A stretch of 28,698 bases of DNA, taken from NCBI GenBank assembly GCA_964567845.1, contig CAZMOG010000019.1:1-28698 (forward strand), given 5' to 3'. Below are positions 1 to 7,681 of the stretch, one piece after another. The translations under genes and the position numbers were made by a program. The notes beneath the pieces are model-generated. The model worked only from the letters and a program-made list of their open reading frames with translations. It was not told where the DNA came from and searched no databases. Positions within the stretch are counted from its first letter, which is position 1. The number at the start of each line of letters is the position of its first letter. This DNA is from RGIG9079 sp964567845 (GTDB lineage Bacteria > Bacteroidota > Bacteroidia > Bacteroidales > Marinifilaceae).

Positions 1-1110
1 ACACGCAATTTTCATATCTTCTTTATTTTCGATAATCATATCATAAATTTCACGAATCTTCTCTTTTGTGGGATACTGTTTGGACACTCTTCCCTTAAGG
101 TTTTTGAGCGAGGCCTCGCCTATTAAAAGTACTGCGTACGAACGTAAACCATCGCGTCCTGCACGGCCCGCCTCTTGGAAATAGGCCTCAAGTGAATCGG
201 GAATATCTTCATGTATAACAACACGGACATTCGGCTTATCAATACCCATACCAAAAGCGTTGGTGGCAACAATCACCTTAATCTGATCATTCATCCACTT
301 CAACTGATTGGCACTTCGTTGCTCCATAGACATTCCTGCATTATATGGAAGAGCCGAAATACCCTTTTTCGTCAAATATTCAGAAAGTTCAAATGTTGTG
401 GCTCTGCGTCTTACATAGACAATTGCACACCCATGAACACGCTGCAGAATTCTTAGCACCTCTCCATTTTTATCCTCGGCCTTTCTTACAACATACGACA
501 AATTCTCTCTGCGAAAACTGCCCATCAACACATTATAGTCATGGAAACCAAGTCTATCCTGAATATCAACAGCAACCTGCGGAGTTGCCGTTGCAGTCAA
601 TGCCAGAATTGGAGCATTCGGGAAACGCTCTTTTATCAATGCTATCTGCAAATAGGATGGTCGAAAATCGTAACCCCATTGTGAAATACAATGAGCCTCG
701 TCAACTGCAATCATCGAAACAGGCAAGAGCGACAAATAACTTTGGAAACGCTCGGAAGACAATCGCTCCGGGCTAATATACAAAAGCTTCGATTTACCTG
801 CAGCAACCTTATTCAATACCGACATAATCTGCCCGTTATCCATTCCGGAATATATAGCATCGGCACTGATTCCCAATCTATTAAGATTTTCAACCTGATC
901 TTTCATCAATGCAATCAAAGGGGTAATAACAAGGCAAACTCCATTGAGCATCAAAGCAGGAACCTGAAAGGTCAAAGACTTTCCTCCACCCGTAGGCAAC
1001 ATAGCTAGCAAATCATTACCGCTAATCACCTGCTCAATGATTTCCAGCTGCATCGGACGGAAAGAGTTATACCCCCAATACTCCTTAAGTGTTTCTAAAG
1101 CTTTACTCAT
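1..1110 (-). CDS. recQ: RecQ-family ATP-dependent DNA helicase, C-terminus cut by window edge
   Basis: The frame is open from ATG at 1110 to the first base, giving 370 residues with no stop. It shows the superfamily-2 helicase motifs in order: FRPMQ at about 17-21 (motif 0), LPTGGGKS at 38-45 (Walker A), DEAH at 137-140, LTATAT at 171-176, and QEAGRAGRDG at 312-321 (motif VI). The stretch NAFGMGIDKP just before motif VI is typical of RecQ. RecQ unwinds DNA 3'-5' in recombination and fork repair. The zinc-binding, RQC and any HRDC domains would lie beyond the left edge, so they cannot be judged. The gene diverges from the chaperone operon at 1202 with 91 nt between starts. Family assignment is secure; which RecQ paralogue it is remains open. 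Confidence 0.96.
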   Translation of the reverse strand, partial: MSKALETLKEYWGYNSFRPMQLEIIEQVISGNDLLAMLPTGGGKSLTFQVPALMLNGVCLVITPLIALMKDQVENLNRLGISADAIYSGMDNGQIMSVLNKVAAGKSKLLYISPERLSSERFQSYLSLLPVSMIAVDEAHCISQWGYDFRPSYLQIALIKERFPNAPILALTATATPQVAVDIQDRLGFHDYNVLMGSFRRENLSYVVRKAEDKNGEVLRILQRVHGCAIVYVRRRATTFELSEYLTKKGISALPYNAGMSMEQRSANQLKWMNDQIKVIVATNAFGMGIDKPNVRVVIHEDIPDSLEAYFQEAGRAGRDGLRSYAVLLIGEASLKNLKGRVSKQYPTKEKIREIYDMIIENKEDMKIAC

Positions 1111-1132
1111 GTTATTATTCCTTAAAATAGTA

Positions 1133-1174
1133 TGCGAAAGTATAATAATTTCCCCATTTTTTTGTACTTTCGCA
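1133..1174. promoter_or_regulatory. Mirror-image divergent promoter elements (recQ / chaperone operon)
   Basis: A perfect 10-bp inverted repeat, TGCGAAAGTA (1133-1142) and TACTTTCGCA (1165-1174), is separated by 22 nt. Each arm contains TACTTTCG, one mismatch from the Bacteroidota -7 element TAnnTTTG. The left arm points at recQ (start 1110) and the right arm at the lipoprotein gene (start 1202), each 20-30 nt upstream of its start codon. No clear TTTG -33 element is seen for either. It could instead be an operator for a dimeric regulator. Confidence 0.5.
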
Positions 1175-1201
1175 CGTAGAAAATTTATAGCTTAAAAAAA
1201 G

Positions 1202-2056
1202 TTGAAAAAGGGAACAATTATAATTCTTATGTTAATGCTATCGTTACTTGCATGCACTCAGAAAAGTAACGAAGATCTAACCGTAGCCAAAGTTTATGAA
1301 ACTCCTCTTCTAAAGAGCGAGGTTGAAAGTTTTATCCCCAAAGGAATACTACCTGAAGATAGTCTTCTTATGGCAGAAAGCTACACACGAAATTGGATTA
1401 CCCAAAAATTGCTTCTCCACTTGGCGAATGCCAACCTTAGTGACTCAGTCAGACAACTTATAAATAAACAAGTACACGAATACAAAACATCGCTCCTAAT
1501 ACATCAATACAAACAGGAGTTCATCAACAAAAAGTTGGAAGTAAATATTACAGACCGTGAAATCGAATCATTTTACAATACAAATAAAGAGAACTTCCTT
1601 CTTTCAACCTCGATTGCAAAGGTTTTATTTATAATTGTTCCCGAATCAGGCGACAACACCAAAACAATCAAAGAGATTGGAAAACTCTTTAAATCTAACC
1701 GTGAAGAGGATTTGAACAAACTTCAAGAGATGAGTGTCATGGTTGCAAAAAAATATGACAATTTCGACACTGCATGGATTGAAGTAAACAGAATTTTAAA
1801 TCTTATTCCCGGCGATGTTGACGAATTGGAGAAAGAGATAACTACAAAAAAATATATCGAGAAAAGCGACACTATAAACCACTACTTCTTGAGAATCAAC
1901 AAACTTTTACCAAAACAGACCATTGCTCCACTTGACTATGTAAGCGATGAAATCCGTTTGATACTGGAAAATCAGCATAAAATTAACTTCGAGTATGAGT
2001 TTGAGAACCAAATCAACCTGAATGCTCGTGAAAACAACCATGTAATTATTTATTAA
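1202..2056 (+). CDS. SurA-N-like periplasmic lipoprotein, probable peptidyl-prolyl isomerase-related chaperone
   Basis: 284 residues. The chosen start is TTG at 1202 because it gives a complete lipoprotein signal, MKKGTIIILMLMLSLLAC, with lysines, a hydrophobic core and the lipobox LLAC. The first ATG lies inside the hydrophobic core. Residues about 25-160 are helical and resemble the SurA N-terminal chaperone domain, including ITDREIESFYNTNKENF, the usual lead-in to a parvulin domain. The later part lacks the recognisable parvulin signature (GGDLG...EF...F), so catalysis is doubtful. It starts an operon with the SurA-type gene 4 nt downstream and the OstA-like gene after that, which points to outer-membrane protein folding. 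The function is inferred from domain resemblance and context. Confidence 0.75.
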   Translation: MKKGTIIILMLMLSLLACTQKSNEDLTVAKVYETPLLKSEVESFIPKGILPEDSLLMAESYTRNWITQKLLLHLANANLSDSVRQLINKQVHEYKTSLLIHQYKQEFINKKLEVNITDREIESFYNTNKENFLLSTSIAKVLFIIVPESGDNTKTIKEIGKLFKSNREEDLNKLQEMSVMVAKKYDNFDTAWIEVNRILNLIPGDVDELEKEITTKKYIEKSDTINHYFLRINKLLPKQTIAPLDYVSDEIRLILENQHKINFEYEFENQINLNARENNHVIIY

Positions 2057-2060
2057 AATC

Positions 2061-3419
2061 ATGAATATAAGCAGAATTAAACCAATCATCATTACCCTGT
2101 TACTATTGCTTCCTGCAACTATTTGGGCACAAAGCAATGTAATCGATAAGATTGTTGCCCGCGTAGGTAATGAGTATATTTTAAAATCGGAAATCGAAAA
2201 CATGTACATGCAAGAGAATAGCGGTACCACAACGAGTAATGCAGATATTCGTGCCGAGATACTGGAACAACTTTTGATTCAGAAACTCTTATGTGCCGAG
2301 GCACATCTTGATAGTATAGATGTGAATGTAACTGATCTGAATGTTCAACAAGCCGTAAACCAAAGAATTGAAGAAATGGTTCAGACAATTGGTTCAAAGG
2401 AGCGCCTGGAGCAGTACTTCGGTCAGAGCATTGACGATCTTAAAGAGGATATGTTTCCTTCATACCGCTCAATGTTGATAGCACAAGAGATGCAGGATAA
2501 AATTCAAGAGAATATTCGTGTAACACCTGCCGAAGTTCGTTCGTTCTACAAATCAATTCCAAAAGATAGTTTGGTTGAGATTCCGGCAAAATATATACTG
2601 CAGCAAATTGTGGTAAATCCAACCATCAGTGAAAGCGAAAAAGAGCGTTGTCGGGAACGTCTCCGCGATTTTCGTGAAAGAATCTCAGCCGGGACGGCAT
2701 CGTTCTCAACATTGGCACTACTCTACTCCGAGGATCCCGGAAGTGCAGCACACGGAGGTGATCTGGGTTACTTTGGACGAGTTGGAATGGTTAAAGAATT
2801 CAGCGAGGTTGCTTTCAACCTAAAAGGTGACAAAGTATCTAAAATAGTTGAAACAGAATATGGTTTCCACATTATACAATTAATTGACCGTCAAGGAGAG
2901 AAAATTAGTGCCCGACACATTCTTTTAATCCCCAAAGCATCGGCTGAGGAGAAACAGGAGGCATTGAAACGCTTGGATACAATCAGAACTATGATCTTAA
3001 ATAACGAGGTTACCTTTGACGAGGCCGCTCGTTACTTTTCAATGGACAAAAACTCCCGTAACAACGGTGGTTTGATTATTGATCCTAAGTCGGAAGATAT
3101 CCGAATGCCAAGAACTTCTATCAGTGGTGAAATGGCAAGAGTTGTAAACAGAATGAATGTAGGCGAAATCTCTACTCCATTCGTTGATTATGATGAGCGA
3201 GGTCGCGAGGAACATAAAATAGTTAAAATAAAGGAGTATTTCCCCGCACACATCGCAAACCTTGAGGAGGATTGGAGTATATTTGAGCGCATGGTACTGC
3301 ACGAAAAGGAGCAAAAAGCTTTGATAAAATGGGTTGAAGAGAAACAAAAGAATACCTATATCTCTATCGACGACGAGTACAAAGATGCGAACTTCCACTA
3401 TGATGGATGGGTTAAATAG
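2061..3419 (+). CDS. surA: SurA-type periplasmic chaperone / peptidyl-prolyl cis-trans isomerase
   Basis: 452 residues with a cleavable signal peptide ending ATIWA-Q (about residue 23). Residues about 25-170 form a SurA N-terminal chaperone domain. Two parvulin (PpiC) domains follow. The first, at about 175-280, has the typical pattern FSTLALLYSEDPGSAAHGGD, LGYFGR, EFSEVAF and TEYGFHIIQ. The second, at about 282-400, begins ARHILL and has a more degenerate core (NNGGLI). SurA escorts outer-membrane proteins across the periplasm and isomerises prolyl bonds. The start ATG lies 4 nt after the stop of the SurA-like lipoprotein gene, so the two are very likely co-translated. The symbol is by family and architecture; Bacteroidota carry several paralogues. 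Confidence 0.88.
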   Translation: MNISRIKPIIITLLLLLPATIWAQSNVIDKIVARVGNEYILKSEIENMYMQENSGTTTSNADIRAEILEQLLIQKLLCAEAHLDSIDVNVTDLNVQQAVNQRIEEMVQTIGSKERLEQYFGQSIDDLKEDMFPSYRSMLIAQEMQDKIQENIRVTPAEVRSFYKSIPKDSLVEIPAKYILQQIVVNPTISESEKERCRERLRDFRERISAGTASFSTLALLYSEDPGSAAHGGDLGYFGRVGMVKEFSEVAFNLKGDKVSKIVETEYGFHIIQLIDRQGEKISARHILLIPKASAEEKQEALKRLDTIRTMILNNEVTFDEAARYFSMDKNSRNNGGLIIDPKSEDIRMPRTSISGEMARVVNRMNVGEISTPFVDYDERGREEHKIVKIKEYFPAHIANLEEDWSIFERMVLHEKEQKALIKWVEEKQKNTYISIDDEYKDANFHYDGWVK

Positions 3420-3442
3420 AGTTAGTAGTTAGAAAGAAGTTA

Positions 3443-4996
3443 ATGAGGTTAGGTTTGAAGATATTGACATTGACATTGATTTTGGTTTTGCTGATTGGAA
3501 TCGGCAATACAAATAACGTTATAGCGCAGAGCGAAGGGAATAAGGCAAAGATAAAAATCTTACATGCAAAGGTAGCCTATCCCGGGCGCGACACATTGCC
3601 GACAAGATTGGTTGGCGAGGTAAAATTACAACATAATGAAATGATAATGACTTGCGATAGTCTATATCAGTATGATCATATTAACTTTATCAAAGCATTC
3701 GGTCATGTTCACATGGTTCAAAACGACACCATGAACATGTGGGGCGACTATGCAACCTATGATGGTAATAGCCAAATGGCAAAGGTACGTGACAATGTAA
3801 AATTGGACGACAACACCATTACGCTAACCACAAATTTCCTTGACTACGACGCAGGAAACAAGATTGGGCACTACTTCAATTCCGGTAAAATTTTCGACGA
3901 GGTAAATACTCTTGAAAGTGAACACGGTTACTACTACATGCCTATCAAACAAATGTTCTTTAAAGACGATGTAGTTGTAACCTCGCCCGAATACACAATG
4001 TACTCGGACACAATGAAATACCAGACAGTAACCAAAGTAATCAGTATTCTGGGGCCAACAACAATTGAGGGAGAGAACAGAACACTATACTCGGAAGATG
4101 GTTGGTATAATTCATTAACAGCACACTCTGAGTTATACAAAAACAACAAAATCAGTTTTAATACCTACACCGGACGTGCAGATACAATTGTTGCTGACAG
4201 CGCTACCAATATGATTATTATGCGCAACGGAATTCATCTGCTCGACTCCATTAACAACGTTATAATCGAGGGACGCTATGGTGAAATGTATAAAGAGACC
4301 AATTTTGCCTTTGTAACCGATAGTGCTCTGCTCACTATGGTTGGTAATCCGGACTCGCTATTCCTACATGCAGATACCCTTACCCTAAGAAAGGAGATTC
4401 GCGACAGCATTGAGACAAATATAGTTGATGCATACAACCGGGTAAGAATGTACAACCGCGAATTGCAAGCCATATGCGACTCCATGAGCTTTACAACAAA
4501 AGACTCATTGGTATATCTGTATAATGACCCTGTAGTCTGGGCAAGTGGTAATCAACTTACTGCAAAAGTCATTGACCTAAAGATGAAAAACGGCTTGGCA
4601 GATCAGTTCCACATGAACGACGAGGCTCTGATTGTAAATCCAATGGATCCTAAACTGATAAAGATTATTGATACAACAATGTATAACCAGATTAAAGGAA
4701 GAACAGTTACCGGCTATCTTCGCAACAATGAGTTGTATCAGGTATTCGTCGATGGTAGTGGCGAGACTATCTACTATCCTGATGATCAAGGTTATCCATT
4801 TGCATTGACAAAGGTTCAAAGTTCACAGATTCGTATAGAATTGGAGAATAGACAGATTCAAACCATCACCTTTTTGAGTAAACCGGAAGGTACAATGAAT
4901 CCATTGTTTATGGTTGACGAGAGTACGAAATATTTGGGTGGCTTTAAGTGGCGTGAATCTGAACGCCCCACATCAAAAAGTTCAATTTTCGAGTAA
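3443..4996 (+). CDS. OstA/LptA-like lipopolysaccharide transport protein
   Basis: 517 residues. The N-terminus is a signal peptide (hydrophobic LTLTLILVLLIGIG, likely cleavage near NVIAQ-S at about 29). The rest is almost entirely beta-type repeats of the OstA/LptA kind: metal-free strands with recurrent motifs such as MIMTCDSLYQYD, GDYATYDGNSQMAKVRDNVKL and TLTTNFLDYD, then further copies past residue 250. Proteins of this family bridge lipopolysaccharide across the periplasm (LptA) or form the soluble domain of LptD. No large C-terminal beta-barrel is present at this length, so it is LptA/OstA-like rather than a full LptD. It follows the SurA-type gene by 23 nt, and the next gene is convergent with only 2 nt between stops. 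Confidence 0.85.
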   Translation: MRLGLKILTLTLILVLLIGIGNTNNVIAQSEGNKAKIKILHAKVAYPGRDTLPTRLVGEVKLQHNEMIMTCDSLYQYDHINFIKAFGHVHMVQNDTMNMWGDYATYDGNSQMAKVRDNVKLDDNTITLTTNFLDYDAGNKIGHYFNSGKIFDEVNTLESEHGYYYMPIKQMFFKDDVVVTSPEYTMYSDTMKYQTVTKVISILGPTTIEGENRTLYSEDGWYNSLTAHSELYKNNKISFNTYTGRADTIVADSATNMIIMRNGIHLLDSINNVIIEGRYGEMYKETNFAFVTDSALLTMVGNPDSLFLHADTLTLRKEIRDSIETNIVDAYNRVRMYNRELQAICDSMSFTTKDSLVYLYNDPVVWASGNQLTAKVIDLKMKNGLADQFHMNDEALIVNPMDPKLIKIIDTTMYNQIKGRTVTGYLRNNELYQVFVDGSGETIYYPDDQGYPFALTKVQSSQIRIELENRQIQTITFLSKPEGTMNPLFMVDESTKYLGGFKWRESERPTSKSSIFE

Positions 4997-4998
4997 GT

Positions 4999-5805
4999 TC
5001 AATCTTCACCTCTCCCATCTCTAACCCTCTGAGCTGCCTTTTGATAATCTTTGCCGATGAACTCGGAGTACGGGATGGGCGAACCTATTGAGATTTTTAA
5101 ATGGAGGCCTCGCTTATTAAAAGTCTCACGTGGGAGCAACAACATTTCAAGATTAACCGGGATATGCAAACGGCGTCGCCATAAAGCAAAATTGTAAAAG
5201 AAATTCGAATTTTGGCCATGAATCTTAATGGGCACAACATTTCGCTTATGCTCTACTGATTTGGCAATAAAGTGTTTCTTCCACTCCAAATCTTGAATCT
5301 TGCCATTAATTTTACGGCTCACCAAACCTGCAGGAAATATGATAACCTGTGCATCCGATTTATATACTGACTCCAAATCGTGAGCAGCTTTACGGCTAAA
5401 TGCTCCATGCTTATTTACAGGAACGAATACATTATTCAAATTCTGTAAATTCATCAAAAAATCGTTCACAGGGAACTTAATTGTATCGTAATACTTTCCT
5501 AAAAAGGCAATCAAGGCAATTCCATCGGGTCCGCCAAAGGGATGATTCGAGGCAAAAAGCACACGTTCTCCCCTTAATGGCAAATTCTCTTTTCCCTCAA
5601 TCTCAAAAGATAAATCAAGGTACTCTACCATACCTTCAGCAAACGCTATCCCCTGTCTATCACCGTATTTATCAAGAAAGTCATTAATCTCATTCAAATG
5701 AATCAACCTTGCCAACGCCCTATACAGGAAATTCGGGATATACCTTGCCATTACCGGTTTCTTCGACGCTACAACCTCTTTTATATCAATCTTTTTTATT
5801 GCCAT
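4999..5805 (-). CDS. PlsC-like acyltransferase (glycerolipid or lipoamino-acid type)
   Basis: 268 residues from ATG at 5805; an upstream in-frame TTG at 5814 would add only three residues and is less likely. The core reads LFASNHPFGGPDG (His88, Asp94), the catalytic His/Asp motif of PlsC-type acyltransferases but spaced HX5D rather than the usual HX4D. Later motifs are NNVFVPVNKHGAFSRKA and IIFPAGLVSRK, corresponding to the acyltransferase substrate-binding blocks (the FPEG block reads FPAG). Such enzymes transfer an acyl chain to a glycerol phosphate or similar acceptor at the inner membrane. From memory it resembles Bacteroidota acyltransferases linked to glycine-lipid synthesis (GlsA-like), but the usual partner GlsB is not beside it, so the acceptor is undetermined. 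Confidence 0.8.
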   Translation of the reverse strand: MAIKKIDIKEVVASKKPVMARYIPNFLYRALARLIHLNEINDFLDKYGDRQGIAFAEGMVEYLDLSFEIEGKENLPLRGERVLFASNHPFGGPDGIALIAFLGKYYDTIKFPVNDFLMNLQNLNNVFVPVNKHGAFSRKAAHDLESVYKSDAQVIIFPAGLVSRKINGKIQDLEWKKHFIAKSVEHKRNVVPIKIHGQNSNFFYNFALWRRRLHIPVNLEMLLLPRETFNKRGLHLKISIGSPIPYSEFIGKDYQKAAQRVRDGRGED

Positions 5806-5833
5806 TGAAAACAAATTTCACCCATTAGAAAAT

Positions 5834-5866
5834 CAAAATTACCTCTTTTTCTCAAGAAAATCCAAA
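5834..5866 (-). promoter_or_regulatory. Probable promoter of the acyltransferase gene
   Basis: Reading leftward, TTTG (5866-5863), 21 nt, then TAATTTTG (5841-5834) matches the Bacteroidota -33/-7 consensus TTTG/TAnnTTTG. The -7 lies about 28 nt upstream of the ATG at 5805. Confidence 0.6.
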
Positions 5867-5917
5867 CAGAAAGCGGTGAAAATTCGTTACACACATTACA
5901 AACTTAATTATAACCTT

Positions 5918-7594
5918 ATGAGAAAATGGTTTTTATTGGCGGGAATTATTGGAATTCCAACACTTCTCGTATCGTGCAACTCTCAACGCGGCATGCAAAA
6001 AGAGGTAATACAAAGTGCCGCCATGAGCAGAACAGTTCCATCGCAGCTTGAATCGTATGCAGGCGATATTAATTTTGATTATGTAGTGGACTTCGTTCCA
6101 GGTGAGTTTAAAAAGAACACCGTCATGAAGATTACTCCTGTCATGGAGTACAATGAACGGGTTGTAAAACTTGACCCGATCTATCTACAGGGCGAGGGAA
6201 TTAAACATTCCAACTACACTGTAATTCCGAACAACAAGGCTACAACCTACTCAAAGCCTATCCGAATGCAGTACAGGCCCGGAATGGAAAACGCTGTACT
6301 ATGGGCAGAGATTGAGACAAACAACGCTCATGGAAACAAGGGAGTTGCTTTTGAACCGATTGTTGTCAATCCCGACGGAATTGAGGTATGGCAACAGGAG
6401 CCGCTTCTGATTAACGGCGTAAAATATGTGCCTGTAATGGTTCAAGATTTCATAAATACCGTTCCTATTGAACAGGTCGGATGCGTTGGTTGTTATGTCA
6501 ACTTCCCTATGTCCCAAGCTACAATCAGCAGCCAGGAGGCACACAACAAAAGTATAGTTCAAGCCCAAAAGAACTTGAACCATGCATTAGCGCCTAAAGG
6601 TGCAAAAATTTCGAAAGTTGTTATGGTAATATCAACCTCGCCCGATGGAAGCGAAGCAGGAAATGAGAACCTTACAAAGGCAAGAGCGGAAAGCGCTAAA
6701 GCATGTTTCATGAAAGATTTGAATTTGGGAAGCTCGCCAAATGCAAAGAGCGCCAACTACATTACCGAGTCATGCGTGAGTGAAAACTGGGAGGGTTTGT
6801 ACGAACAGTTGCAGACATCGAACATAACTGCCAAAAACGAAATTGTAAAGGATTTGCAATCAATCAAGGATAAAAATGCACGCAGTGCAAAATTGGTTGA
6901 ATATATCAAGAAATATCCGGTAATCAAGAATGAAATTCTTCCATCATTGCGTCGTGCTGATTGTTATGTATTCTATACGGTTCCCGAGTACCAGGTTGAG
7001 CAGGTTGTAACCTATGCCCCACAAATCGAGACAATGGTAATGACTCCTCCAACCGATTGGAAAGCGCTTAATGATTTGGCTGTAATCGCCATCCAAAAGG
7101 GCAAATATAAAAAGGCTCAAAAACTCTTGGAGAGTGCTGCAGTTATTGCCAAGGGTAATGCCATTATCTACAACAACATGGGAATTTCATGCGCTGGTCA
7201 GGGTAACATAGTTCAAGCTACCGACCACTTCAACAAGGCACAAATCAGAAAAGAGGCTAAGTACAACATGGGACTTCTATTAATGGAGAGTGGCGAGTAT
7301 AAAAAGGCTCAAAACTATCTAAACTCAAATCCAAATGCTGCATTGGCATATTGTCAGCTTCAAAATGGAGATAATCGCGAGGCCTTGAAGACCTTAAAAC
7401 AGATTGCAAAGCACAATGGAAATGACTATTATCTATTGGCTGTTGCAGCTGCACGTTGCAATGAGCCGGCTACAATGGGCGAGGCCTTAAAAACTGCTGC
7501 TCACCACGACAAGCACCTTAAACACAAAGCTAAACACGACACTGAATTCTACCCATACAGAAACACAGACCAGTATAAAAACGCTGTAAAATAA
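5918..7594 (+). CDS. TPR-containing lipoprotein with an OmpA-like insert
   Basis: 558 residues from ATG at 5918. This start is preferred over GTG at 5876 because it gives a clean lipoprotein signal, MRKWFLLAGIIGIPTLLVSC (lipobox LVSC, Cys20). Residues about 45-185 are beta-rich. At 189-192 there is a CVGC pair. Residues about 234-276 (VVMVISTSPDGSEAGN.NLTKARA) resemble the peptidoglycan-binding fold of OmpA C-termini, where N..LS..RA is diagnostic. Residues about 380-510 contain tetratricopeptide repeats (NDLAVIAIQKGKYKKAQKLLE; YNMGLLLMESGEYKKAQNYL). It is a probable periplasm-facing outer-membrane lipoprotein that scaffolds other envelope proteins. It appears monocistronic and ends at a bidirectional terminator. 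Partners are not indicated by the neighbours. Confidence 0.75.
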   Translation: MRKWFLLAGIIGIPTLLVSCNSQRGMQKEVIQSAAMSRTVPSQLESYAGDINFDYVVDFVPGEFKKNTVMKITPVMEYNERVVKLDPIYLQGEGIKHSNYTVIPNNKATTYSKPIRMQYRPGMENAVLWAEIETNNAHGNKGVAFEPIVVNPDGIEVWQQEPLLINGVKYVPVMVQDFINTVPIEQVGCVGCYVNFPMSQATISSQEAHNKSIVQAQKNLNHALAPKGAKISKVVMVISTSPDGSEAGNENLTKARAESAKACFMKDLNLGSSPNAKSANYITESCVSENWEGLYEQLQTSNITAKNEIVKDLQSIKDKNARSAKLVEYIKKYPVIKNEILPSLRRADCYVFYTVPEYQVEQVVTYAPQIETMVMTPPTDWKALNDLAVIAIQKGKYKKAQKLLESAAVIAKGNAIIYNNMGISCAGQGNIVQATDHFNKAQIRKEAKYNMGLLLMESGEYKKAQNYLNSNPNAALAYCQLQNGDNREALKTLKQIAKHNGNDYYLLAVAAARCNEPATMGEALKTAAHHDKHLKHKAKHDTEFYPYRNTDQYKNAVK

Positions 7595-7622
7595 TGGGCA
7601 ATAGAATTGAATATGTATAAAA

Positions 7623-7656
7623 AAATTGAGTTTTGCATTTTTGCAAAACTCAATTT
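7623..7656. terminator. Bidirectional hairpin terminator between convergent genes
   Basis: A perfect 15-bp stem, AAATTGAGTTTTGCA (7623-7637) against 7642-7656, encloses a TTTT loop. A-tracts on the left arm and T-tracts on the right make it usable from both strands. It sits between the TPR lipoprotein gene (stop 7594) and pnp (stop 7682), which converge. Confidence 0.85.
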
Positions 7657-7681
7657 CCTATTATCAATTCCTAATTAGAAA

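Noticed and set aside
211..1008. Three overlapping plus-strand frames in the first kilobase
   Set aside because: They are antisense to the RecQ reading frame, which shows all helicase motifs and runs to the window edge.
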